Assembly (NCBI GenBank): GCA_016713825.1
Contig: JADJOJ010000012.1
Span: forward strand, 62,001-126,000
Origin: Candidatus Leptofilum gracile
Lineage (GTDB): Bacteria; Chloroflexota; Anaerolineae; Promineifilales; Promineifilaceae
DNA: 64,000 bases
Direction: 5' to 3'
A program made the translations under genes and the position numbers. Below the pieces are notes generated by a model. It saw nothing but the letters and a program-made list of their open reading frames with translations. It was not told where the DNA came from and ran no database searches. The stretch's first letter is position 1. Each line of letters begins with the position of its first letter. Shown one piece after another: positions 36,009-46,700 of this stretch.

Positions 36009-39000
36009 ATGCACAGCACAAACTTTAGCTGTTATGTGATGGGCGAAGAGTCGCTGCTGATTCAATGCGCCGAAATTTTACTGGAGCGTAATCATGAGGT
36101 GCATGGGGTGATTGCCACTGCTCCCGCCATCGTCCACTGGGCAGCAGGGAAAAACCTGCCGGTTTTTGCTGCGGGCCACGATTTGGGGCAGCGATTGGCC
36201 CAGCAGCCACCTTTTGATTATTTTTTCAGTATTACCAATTTGGCCATCATTCCCGATGCGGTTTTGGCGTTGCCACAAAAAGGGGCGATCAATTTTCACG
36301 ATGGCCCGCTGCCCAAGTTTGCGGGCCTGTATGCCACCTCCTGGGCGCTGCTGCACCAGGCCAGCCAGCACGGTGTGACCTGGCATGAAATGCGCAGCGG
36401 CGTTGACAAAGGCGACCTTCTTGTTCAGCGTCTGTTTGATATTGCCGCAGGCGAAACTGCCTTTACGCTGAACGTGAAAGCGTATGAAGCTGCGATTGCC
36501 ACGTTTGCCGAGCTGGTAGCCGGCATTGAGACCAACACCCTTCAGCCAATTGCCCAAAACCTGGCAGAGCAAACCTACTTTGGCAAATACGACCGTCCCG
36601 CCGCTGCCGCCACGCTGGATTGGCAGCAGCCAGCTGACAAACTGGTGGCCCTGGTCAATGCGCTGCAGTTTGGCGGTTATGCCAATCCGCTGGCGCTGCC
36701 CAAGCTGAACGTAAACGGCCGTCTCCTCACCCCCACCTCCGCCCAAACCGGTAGCCCCACAACGGCCGTTCCCGGCACCATCCTTGCCGCAGATGACGAA
36801 TCGCTCACTATCGCCACCGCCGACGGTTCCATTGTGCTTTCTGGCCTGCAAACGTTGGACGGCACGGCCGTTTCCCCCACCGAATTCACCGTCAACCAGC
36901 AGCTCACCAGCCTGGATGCGGCCGCCAGCGCCGCCCTGACCGCCCTCAACGACACCGTCGTGCGGCAGGAAGGGTACTGGCTGCGCCGCCTGCGCCAGCT
37001 TCGCGCTGTGGAGCTGCCCTACGCCGACCACAGCAGCCAAACCATCGGCCAAAATTACGCCAAAGCCGCGATGACTTTGCCCGTGGGCGTTTCTGCCGAG
37101 CCTCACGCGCTCACCGCCGCCTTTGCCGCCTACCTGGCCCGCCTCAGCGGCAGCACTGATTTTGACATTGCCCTCAGCCTGAACACCCTGGCCGCTGAAG
37201 TGGGCGAGTTTGCCAGTTACTTCGCCACCCAGGTGCCGTTCCAGGTGACCACCGACAGCAGCGCCCCCATCGCCGACACGTTGGCTGCCCTGCAAGCCGA
37301 CCTGGACGAATTGCAAAGCAAACGCAAAACGTTCAACCGCGACATTTTCCTGCGCCAGCCCGAGCTGGAAGCGCTGCGCCCCAAACTGAACGGCGCGCTC
37401 CTGCCCGTTCTGGTTCAATCCGCGCCAGCTGCGGCTGAATTTGCCCCGCTGGCGGGCACCGAGCTGGCCCTGCTGCTCACGCCAGACCAAAGCAGCGTCA
37501 CCTGGCTGTATGACACGGCCGTTTACCCCCCCCACATCATCGCCGCCATGCAAACCCAGTTTGCCACCTTCCTGCACAACGCCGCCCAAAACGGCCGTCG
37601 CACCCTGGCCGAAACCGCCTTCCTCAGCGAAGCGGAGATTCAGAAACTGTTGGTGGAATGGAACGATACGGCCGTTGCGTACGATACGGCCGTTACCATC
37701 CACCAGCTCATCGAAGCCCAGGCCGAGGAACGGCCGCACGCCGTCGCCGTGGTGTACGAAGACCAGCAGCTGACCTACCGCCAGCTCAACCACCGCGCCA
37801 ACCAGATGGCCCGCCATCTGCGCCGCCTGGGCGTGGGGCCAGAAACGATTGTGGGTGTCTTCATGGACCGCTCCGTAGAGATGATGGTCGCCCTGGTGGG
37901 CATCCACAAAGCGGGTGGGGCGTATTTGCCGCTCGACCCGACCTATCCCAAAGAGCGCCTCGCCTTCATGGTGGAGGATACCGCCACGCCGGTGCTGCTG
38001 ACCCAAAAGCACCTCGTCGCCAGCCTGCCGCCGCACCAGGCCCAGGTGGTGCGCGTCGATGCCGATTGGGAGCAAATTGCCGACCAGAGCGGCGAAAATG
38101 TCTTTAGCGGTGTGGCGGCGCACAACCTGGCCTACGTCATCTACACCTCCGGCTCCACCGGCAAGCCCAAGGGCGTGATGGTGCAGCATGGCAACGTCGT
38201 CAACTTCTTTGTCGGCATGGACGACCGCATTCCACATGACCCACCGGGTACCTGGCTGGCCGTCACCAGCACCTCGTTCGACATCTCCGTCCTGGAGCTG
38301 TTCTGGACGTTGGCGCGCGGCTTCAAGGTAATCATTTTTGATGACAAGACGCGGGAGGATGTAACGGCCGTTCCCGCCCCACCACAAAACGATCGTCACA
38401 TCGACTTCAGCCTTTTCTACTTCTCCAGCGACGAGAGCGAAGAAGGTGTCACCAACAAATACCACCTGCTGCTGGAAGGTTCCAAATTTGGCGACAAGCA
38501 TGGATTTACGGCCGTTTGGACGCCCGAACGCCACTTCCACGCCTTTGGCGGCCTCTACCCCAACCCGTCTGTCACCGGCGCGGCCATCGCCGCCATCACC
38601 GAAAACGTGCAGATTCGCTCCGGCAGCTGCGTGCTGCCCCTGCACAGCCCCATCCGCGTGGCGGAGGAGTGGTCGGTGGTGGATAACATCTCAAACGGCC
38701 GTGTGGGCCTCTCCATCGCCGCCGGTTGGCAGCCCAACGACTTTGTCCTGCGCCCTGGCAACTACGCTGAGCGCAAAGAGATCATGTTCCGCGACATCGA
38801 ACTGGTTAAAGAGCTGTGGCGCGGGGGTTCCATCACCATGAAAAATGATCTGGGCAAGGATGTGGAAGTGAGAACGCTGCCCCATCCGGTCCAAAAAGAG
38901 CTGCCCATCTGGGTCACGGCCGCGGGCAACCCAGAAACGTTCCGTGAAGCTGGGGCCAACGGCTACCACATCCTCACCCACCTGCTGGGCCAGAGCGTGG

Positions 39001-40748
39001 ACGAGCTGGCCGAAAAAGTGAAAGTCTACCGCGAGGCGTACGAGCAGGCGGGCCATCCCGGCAAGGGGATTGTCTCCCTCATGCTGCACACCTTCATCGG
39101 CGACGATGTGGACGAAGTGCGCGAAATTGTGCGCGGCCCGATGAAGCAATACCTCAGCAGCGCCATGAACCTGGTGCGCGCCGCCGCCTGGCACTTTCCC
39201 ACCTTCAAGGAGAAAGCCGCCGCCACGGGCAAAAGCCCGTTCGAGCTGTTCGATGAAGAAGAGCTGACTGCCGAAGACGTGGACGCGCTGCTCAACTTCG
39301 CCTTCGAGCGCTACTTTGAGAGCAGCGGCCTGTTTGGCACGCCGCGCTCTGCCCTGCACATGGTCAACCGTCTCAAAGCGATCGACGTGGACGACATTGC
39401 CTGCCTGATCGACTTTGGCGTACCGTCGTCGGTGGTGCTGGCCCATCTGGACCGCCTGAACGAGCTGAAAAATCTGGCCGAGCCAAAACTGGCCAGCGCC
39501 GATTTCTCCATTGCTGCCCAAATTGAGCGGCACAACGTTACCCACTTCCAATGCACGCCCAGTATGGCCAGCATGCTGCTGCTGGACGAGCGCACCGTGG
39601 CCGCTCTGGGCACCGTGCCCACGGTGATGGTCGGTGGCGAGGCGCTGCCCGCCGCCCTGGGGCAGCAGCTCAAGCAGATTGTGCCGGGTCGGGTCATCAA
39701 CATGTACGGTCCGACGGAAACGACGATTTGGTCAACGACTTATGAACTGACTGGGGAGGAAACGGCCGTTCCCATCGGCACCCCCATCGCCAACACCCAA
39801 ATCTACATCCTGGACGCCCACATGCAGCCCGTCCCCGTCGGTGTCGCAGGCGATCTCTACATTGGCGGCGACGGCGTCGTGCGCGGCTACCACAACCGCC
39901 CAGAACTCACCGACGAACGATTTGTTACCAACCCCTTTGACAAGGTGACAAAGGGACAAGGTGACAAGGTGAGCGCTAAGGTCACCTCTTCACCCCTTCA
40001 CCCCTTCACCCCTTCACGCTTGTACCGCACCGGCGATCTCGCCCGCTACCGCCCCGACGGCACCATCGACTTCCTCGGCCGGGCCGACTTCCAGGTGAAG
40101 CTGCGCGGTTACCGCATCGAGCTGGGCGAAATTGAAGCGCTGCTCAACGCCCAGGAAGCGGTGCGTGAGGCGGTGGTGACGGCCCGCGAAGACACGCCCG
40201 GCGATAAGCGGCTGGTGGCCTACGTCATCATGCAGCCGGGTCACAAGCTGGACGCTGCAGCGCTCAAGGAAGCACTCCGCGCCGATCTGCCGGAGTTCAT
40301 GGTGCCCGCCACCTACGTGCCCATGACCAGCTTCCCGCTGACGCCTAACAAAAAAACCGATCGCCAGGCGCTGCCCGCACCAGATCAGGTGTTGGTCGAG
40401 TCGCACACAGCTTACATCGCTCCCACCAACGATCTGGAGCAAAAGATTGCGGAAATCTGGCAGCAGCTGCTCAATGTGCCCCAGGTGGGCCTCAACGACA
40501 ACTTCTTCGACCTGGGCGGCCATTCGCTGCTGACGGTGCAGGCCCATCGCCAGCTGAAGGATGTGGTCGATAAAGAAATCTCGATTACCGACATGTTCCG
40601 TTTTCCGACCATTCGGGCGCTGGCCGACTATTTGAATGATGAGGATAAGACGAACGAGGCGCAAACGGCCGTTGCCCAAAGCATCGATCGTGCAGCCAAT
40701 CGTCGTCAGGCAATGCTTCAGCGGCGACAGCGGCAGCGTATCCGCTAA
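36009..40748 (+). CDS. NRPS: formyltransferase, half C domain, A domain split by luciferase-like monooxygenase, PCP
   Basis: A 1,579-residue synthetase. Residues 1-295 are a methionyl-tRNA-formyltransferase-like domain with catalytic INFHDGPLPKFAGL and GVDKGDLL. Residues about 300-545 resemble the C-terminal half of a condensation domain; no HHxxxDG is present. The adenylation domain starts near 560 (core VIYTSGSTGKPKGVM, TSFDISVLELF). It is interrupted at about 794-1156 by a luciferase-like flavin monooxygenase (HGFTAVWTPERHFHAFGG) and resumes (MVGGEALPA, NMYGPTETTIW, YRTGDLARY). A carrier domain with DLGGHSLLTV ends the protein. A 27-residue repeat-derived insert sits at about 1311-1337. 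The hand-read pocket code D-I-L-S-M-G-M-I-W resembles that for glycine. It feeds the PKS gene 23 bp downstream. Confidence 0.87.
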   Translation: MHSTNFSCYVMGEESLLIQCAEILLERNHEVHGVIATAPAIVHWAAGKNLPVFAAGHDLGQRLAQQPPFDYFFSITNLAIIPDAVLALPQKGAINFHDGPLPKFAGLYATSWALLHQASQHGVTWHEMRSGVDKGDLLVQRLFDIAAGETAFTLNVKAYEAAIATFAELVAGIETNTLQPIAQNLAEQTYFGKYDRPAAAATLDWQQPADKLVALVNALQFGGYANPLALPKLNVNGRLLTPTSAQTGSPTTAVPGTILAADDESLTIATADGSIVLSGLQTLDGTAVSPTEFTVNQQLTSLDAAASAALTALNDTVVRQEGYWLRRLRQLRAVELPYADHSSQTIGQNYAKAAMTLPVGVSAEPHALTAAFAAYLARLSGSTDFDIALSLNTLAAEVGEFASYFATQVPFQVTTDSSAPIADTLAALQADLDELQSKRKTFNRDIFLRQPELEALRPKLNGALLPVLVQSAPAAAEFAPLAGTELALLLTPDQSSVTWLYDTAVYPPHIIAAMQTQFATFLHNAAQNGRRTLAETAFLSEAEIQKLLVEWNDTAVAYDTAVTIHQLIEAQAEERPHAVAVVYEDQQLTYRQLNHRANQMARHLRRLGVGPETIVGVFMDRSVEMMVALVGIHKAGGAYLPLDPTYPKERLAFMVEDTATPVLLTQKHLVASLPPHQAQVVRVDADWEQIADQSGENVFSGVAAHNLAYVIYTSGSTGKPKGVMVQHGNVVNFFVGMDDRIPHDPPGTWLAVTSTSFDISVLELFWTLARGFKVIIFDDKTREDVTAVPAPPQNDRHIDFSLFYFSSDESEEGVTNKYHLLLEGSKFGDKHGFTAVWTPERHFHAFGGLYPNPSVTGAAIAAITENVQIRSGSCVLPLHSPIRVAEEWSVVDNISNGRVGLSIAAGWQPNDFVLRPGNYAERKEIMFRDIELVKELWRGGSITMKNDLGKDVEVRTLPHPVQKELPIWVTAAGNPETFREAGANGYHILTHLLGQSVDELAEKVKVYREAYEQAGHPGKGIVSLMLHTFIGDDVDEVREIVRGPMKQYLSSAMNLVRAAAWHFPTFKEKAAATGKSPFELFDEEELTAEDVDALLNFAFERYFESSGLFGTPRSALHMVNRLKAIDVDDIACLIDFGVPSSVVLAHLDRLNELKNLAEPKLASADFSIAAQIERHNVTHFQCTPSMASMLLLDERTVAALGTVPTVMVGGEALPAALGQQLKQIVPGRVINMYGPTETTIWSTTYELTGEETAVPIGTPIANTQIYILDAHMQPVPVGVAGDLYIGGDGVVRGYHNRPELTDERFVTNPFDKVTKGQGDKVSAKVTSSPLHPFTPSRLYRTGDLARYRPDGTIDFLGRADFQVKLRGYRIELGEIEALLNAQEAVREAVVTAREDTPGDKRLVAYVIMQPGHKLDAAALKEALRADLPEFMVPATYVPMTSFPLTPNKKTDRQALPAPDQVLVESHTAYIAPTNDLEQKIAEIWQQLLNVPQVGLNDNFFDLGGHSLLTVQAHRQLKDVVDKEISITDMFRFPTIRALADYLNDEDKTNEAQTAVAQSIDRAANRRQAMLQRRQRQRIR
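39943..40019. repeat. Repeat insertion inside the NRPS adenylation domain
   Basis: Contains GACAAGGTGACAA copies followed by about three tandem TTCACCCC 8-mers. The reading frame stays open and adds about 27 residues (KVTKGQGDKVSAKVTSSPLH onward) just before YRTGDLARY, where other A domains have no such stretch. Confidence 0.75.
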
Positions 40749-40771
40749 AATAGCAGCGGTTTAGGACCATC

Positions 40772-43700
40772 ATGAGCAATCAGGACATCTTGGCCAGTTT
40801 GGATGGCACAGAAATTGCCGTTATTGGCATGGCTGGCCGATTCCCCGGTGCCGGGGATATCGCAACCTACTGGCAAAACCTGCGCGACGGCGTTGAATCG
40901 GTTACCTACTACACCGACGACGAACTGCGCACGGCTGGCGTGCCCGAAACCCTGCTGCGCCATCCCCACTACGTCAAATCCGGCGCGCCGCTGGACGACA
41001 TGGAAAAGTTCGACGCCGCCTTTTTTGGCTTTGGCCCGCGTGACGCCGCCATCATGGACCCGCAGCACCGCAACTTTATAGAGATGGCCTGGACCGCCCT
41101 GGAGCACGCCGGTTACGACCCAGAGCGGTTCGATGGGGCAATCGGCGTCTTTGGCGGTTCTGGTCACAATGCCTACCTGCCCTACAACCTGCTCACCAAT
41201 CCCGAACTGGTCGCCTCCGTCGGTTTTTTTCTGCTGCGCCACACTGGCAACGACAAAGATTTCCTCACCACCCGCGTCTCTTACCTGATGAACCTGCGCG
41301 GCCCCAGCGTGAACGTGCAAACGGCCTGCTCCACGTCGCTGGTGGCGATCCACATGGCGTCGCAAAGCTTGCTCAGCGGCGAATGCGACATGGCGCTGGC
41401 GGGCGGCGTCACCATCGAGATGCCGCACCGGCAGGGCTACATCTACCAGGACGGTGAAATTCTTTCCTCCGACGGCCACTGCCGCTCCTTTGACGCCGAT
41501 TCCGACGGCACCATTTTTGGCAGCGGTGTGGGCGTGGTCACCCTGCGCCGTCTGGCCGATGCGATTGAAGACGGCGACACGATTTACGCCGTTATCAAAG
41601 GTTCGGCGGTGAACAACGACGGCTCCGGCAAGGTCAATTACCTGGCCCCCAGCGTGGACGGCCAGGCGGCGGCCATTGCCGAGGCGATCGCCCTGGCCAA
41701 TATCGACGCCAGCACGATCGATTACGTGGAGGCGCACGGCACCGGTACCCGCATTGGCGATCCCATCGAAGTGACCGCGCTAACCCAGGCCTTTCGCCAG
41801 ACCACGGACGAGAAGCAGTTTTGCGGCCTCGGTTCGGTGAAAACCAACATTGGTCATTTGGATACGGCCGCTGGCGTCGCCGCCTTCATCAAAGTGGTGC
41901 AAGCCTTGCGGCATCGGCAAATTCCGGCCAGCCTGAACTACACCGCGCCCAACCCGATGCTCAACCTGGCGGACAGCCCGTTTTTCATCAACCACGAGCT
42001 GCGCGAGTGGCCCCGCAGCGATTCGCCGCGCCGCGCCGGTATCAGTTCGCTGGGGGTGGGCGGCACCAATGCCCACATCGTGGTTGAAGAAGCGCCGGAG
42101 CTGGAGCCATCGAGCGAATCACGCGAATGGCAGCTTTTGTCGCTTTCGGCCAAAACCAGTACGGCACTGGAGGCAGCCAGCCACAACCTGGCCACCTTCC
42201 TGCGCCAAAATCCCGATCTGCCGCTGGCCGATGTGGCCTACACGCTGCAAGTCGGCCGTCAGCCGATGCCCCACCGCCGCATTGTCGCGGTGCGCAGTGC
42301 AGCCGATGCCGCCGAGGTGCTGACCAGCGGCAATCGCCAGCGGGTGATCAGCCAACTGGCCAGCGAGGGTGCGCCGTCGGTGGTGTTTATGTTCCCTGGT
42401 GGCGGGGCGCAGTACCCCAACATGGGGTTGGGGCTGTATGAAACGGAGCCCGTTTACCGGGAGGCAATTGATGATTGTTTGGAATTGGTACGGCCGTATC
42501 TCCCCACCGACCTCCGCGCACTCATGTTTCCCACAGACGACAATGTGGCAAGTGCGGCGGCGGAATTGGAACGGCCGTTGCTCAATCTGCCCGCCATCTT
42601 CATGACCGAATACGCCCTGGCCCAGCTGTGGCGCTCCTGGGGCATTGAACCGGCCGCCATGACCGGGCACAGCCTGGGCGAATATGCCGCCGCTTGCCTG
42701 GCTGGTGTGTTGTCGCTAAAAGACGCGCTGTTTGTGGTCACCCTGCGCGGCAAGCTGTTTGAAACCCTGCCCCAGGGTGGCATGCTCAGCGTGCCGCTGT
42801 CCGAAGCCGCCCTCCAGCCCTACCTTAGCGATGGCCTGTCTATTGCCGTGATCAACAGCCCGGAGCTGTGCGTGGTGTCTGGCGACGTGGCCGCGCTGGA
42901 GAAGCTGGAAGCCGCCCTGACCGCGCAAGAGGTGGCGTGCCGCCGGGTGCGCATCAACGTGGCCGCCCACTCGCCCATGCTGGAACCCATCCTGGACGAA
43001 TTTGGCCGCGAACTGGCCAAAATCCAGTTCAACCCGCCCACCATGCCCTTCATTTCTAACCTCACGGGCGGCTGGGCGCAGCCGGACGAGGTCACCCAGC
43101 CCGGCTACTGGGTGCGCCATTTGCGCCACACGGTTCGTTTTGCCGATGGCCTGACGACATTGCTGCAAGAGCCCAACCGCATCTTCCTGGAAGTAGGCCC
43201 TGGCCAAACGCTCAGCTCGTTGGTGCGGATGCACCCGGCGAAGGGCAAGCTGCATACGGCCGTCTCCTCCCTGCGCCATCGTAAAGAAGAACTGTCTGAC
43301 CTGCAATTTAGCCTTACCAGCCTGGGCCGCCTTTGGTTAGCAGGCGTTTTGCCTGATTGGGCCGCGTTTTATGCCGACGAGGTGCGCCAGCGCGTGCCGC
43401 TGCCCACTTACCCATTTGAACGGCAGCGTTACTGGATTGATCCGGGCAGCACACTGTTTAGCGGGGCGGAGGGTCCCAAAACGGTGCTGGCCAAAATGCC
43501 AAATCTGGCAGACTGGTTTTACAAACGCACCTGGCGGTTAATTGAACGACCGGGAACGGCCGTTGCCGAGCCGCTTACCTGGTTGTTGTTTAAGGATACC
43601 TTGGGCGTGGGCGAGCAAGTGGCGGCGCAGCTGCAACATGCCGGGCATACGGTGGTCACCGTCACCGTGGGCGCACAGTTCTGCCAGCGGGGCGAGCTGG

Positions 43701-46700
43701 CTTATGAGGTGAACCCGCGCGCCCGCATTGATTACGACACGCTGATCGAAGAGCTGGCCAGCCGCTCGCTGCTGCCCCAGCGCGTGGCCCATTTGTGGAC
43801 GCTCAACCAGCCAGATAATCCAGATCGCATGCGCGTTTTTTACCAGAATCAGGATTTGGGTTTTTACAGCCTCTTTTTCCTGGCGCAGGCGCTGGGCGAA
43901 GAGGGTGGGGTGGGGATGTTGGACATAACGGCCGTTACCAACGGCAGCCAACGCGTCCACAGCGAGCTGGTTCCCTGCCCAGAAAAAGCAACCTTGTTAG
44001 GGCCGCTCAAGGTGCTGCCGCAAGAATTTTCGGGCGTTACGGCCCGGCTGGTAGACCTGGCATTGCCTGCCAGCCTGACGGGGGAGCAGGTCAATGGCCT
44101 GGCCACCCTGATCCAGGCAGAGCTGCTGGCAGAGCCGCAGAACGGATTGTTGGCTTACCGGAACGGCCGTCGCTGGCAGCAGCAGTTCGAATCGGCCCCC
44201 CAAACAGAAAGCAATCCAGATCATTTGCGGATTAAGCCGGGCGGGGTCTACCTCCTCACCGGCGGCCTGGGCGGCCTTGGCCTGGTGATGGCCGAGCATC
44301 TGGCCGAGACGGCGCAGGCGAAGTTGGTGCTGCTGAGCCGTTCTGCTTTGCCCAGGCGCGAGATGTGGCCCGGCTGGATCAAAACCCACAGCGTCACCGA
44401 TAAAACCAGCCGCCGCATCCAGAAAATCCAGGCGCTAGAAGCGGCCGGGGCAGAGGTGCTGGTCATCGATGCAGACGTGACCAACCGGGAGCAGGTGAAG
44501 CAGGCCGTTGCCCTGGCGAAAGATCGTTTTGGCGCGATCCACGGCGTCATTCATGCGGCGGGCGTGCTGGATGACAACCTGATCCAGCTGAAAACGGCGC
44601 AGGAGGCGGGGCGGGTGCTGGCTCCCAAAGCGCGTGGGGCGCTGCTGCTGGATGAATACCTGGCCGACGAGCCGCTGGACTTTTTTGTGCTGTTTTCCTC
44701 TACCAGCACAGAAATTGGGGCGGCTGGGCAGGTGGATTACGTGGCGGCCAATGCCTTCTTGAACGCGTTTGCTGAAAGCAAAACGGCCGCTTCCTCAACC
44801 TTCACGATCGCCATCAATTGGGGCGTCTGGCAGGAGGTGGGCATGGCGGTGGATACGGCCGTTCGCCTGGGCCTCGCTTCAGAGATGGCCACGGTGGGCA
44901 GCGCTGTGCCCCATCCGCTGCTAGAAACAATCATCGTCGATACCGAAGATGAGAAGGTGTACGCCACCCAATACCGTACCGACACCCATTGGATTTTGGA
45001 CCAGCACCGCCTGAAAAGCGGCGAGGCGCTCATCCCCGGAACGGGCTACCTGGAACTGGCCCAGGCGGCGCTGACCGGCGCTGGTTCGGCTGCTGTGGCT
45101 GATGGTTCAGTAGAAATTGCAGATTTATTCTTTCTTTCGCCGCTAGCCGTGGCCGATGGCGAAAGCTGCGACGTACGCATCTCGTTGGTGGGCAGTGGCA
45201 GCGGGTACGACTTCACCGTCACCAGTCGGACGGCTGGGCAGAGCTGGCAGGAGCATGTGCGGGGCAAGGTGAGGAACGGCCGTTCCCCCCAGCCACCTTC
45301 GCAAAACCTTCAGGAAATTGCCGCCCGCTGCAACCTGCGCGAAGTGAGCTACGGCGTCATGGCGCAAGAGACAAAGCAGGAAGCGCATCTCAAATTTGGC
45401 CCGCGCTGGAAGAATTTACGGCAGGTGTGTTACGGCACCAATGAACTGCTGGCCTGGCTGGAACTGCCAGAGCCGTTCCAGGGCGATTTAGACAGCTTCA
45501 CGCTCCATCCGGCGCTGATGGACCTGGCCACCAGCGCGGGGCTCCCGCTGGTGGCGGGGTATGAAGCGAGCGATGATTTTTATGTGCCGCTGTCGTACAA
45601 AAAAGTGCAGCTATTTGGCCCGCTGCCCGGGCGCATTTTTAGCCATGTGCGTTTGGGGCAGAACGGCCGTAACCCCCAAGAATTGCCCACTTTTGACGTG
45701 ACGATTTTGGATGAAAACGGCCGTTCCCTGGTAGAGATTAGTGAATTCATGCTCAAGCGTGTGAGCGGCGACGCGCTGCTTGAAGGGCAAAATAAGCAAG
45801 CGGGTGTGGGGAAAACGGCCGTAGACCCCCAGGCCGAACCGAGTTTGCTCCAGCTGGCCCTCACCGAGGGTATCACCCCGGCCGAAGGTGTGCAGGCATT
45901 GCGGCGCATCCTCAGCAACCCGGTGCCGCCCCAAATGATTGTGACTTCGCTTGATCTGCATGCCCTGGTAGAGCAGGCCAACAGCAGCCAGCACCCAGAC
46001 GACGGCGGACTGAAGCTGTCTCGCCCAGCGTTGCAAAGCAGCTACGAAGCGCCGCGCAATGAGCTAGAGAAAGCCCTGGTCAAAATTTGGGAAGAGCTGC
46101 TAGGCATCACCACCATCGGCATTCATGATGACTTTTTCGAGCTGGGTGGGCATTCGCTCATTGCCGTGCGCTTGTTTGCCCGGATCAAAAAGGCATACGC
46201 GGTAGACCTTTCCCTGGCGACGCTGTTTGAAGCGCCGACCATCGCCCAATGTGCTCATCTGCTGCAAACCGACTACGCCGTGCCAGCCAGGAGCCGCCCA
46301 GAAAGCGCCCCCTCGCTGCCGCGTCGCCGATTGGCTGGGGAATGGACGCCGCTGGTTGCTATTCAGCCCAAGGGGCACAAAATTCCGTTTTTCTGTGTAC
46401 ATGGCGGTTACGGCAATGTGCTGAACTTGTACGATCTCACCCGCTACCTGGGCAAAGACCAGCCATTTTATGGGTTACAGGCGCGTGGGGTAGATGGAAA
46501 GCAACGGCCGTTCACCAGCCTGGAAGAAATGGCCGCCGAATACGTGAAGCAAATCCAAACCATCCAGCCAAAAGGCCCCTACCTGCTGGGCGGCTTCTCT
46601 ATGGGCGGCGAGGTCGCTTACGAAATGGCCCAGCAGCTGCACGCCCAGGGGCACAAAGTCGGGCTGTTGGCGCTGCTAGACACATACAACCCAGAATTTG

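Noticed and set aside
36078..38645. Long minus-strand frame of 855 codons opposite the NRPS gene
   Set aside because: Same reason: a mirror of a real gene, with low-complexity Gly/Val/Arg sequence and no motifs.
42000..44230. tRNA-like T-loop motif GTTCGAATC near 44206
   Set aside because: It lies inside the PKS coding frame and no cloverleaf can be drawn around it. No tRNA was found elsewhere.
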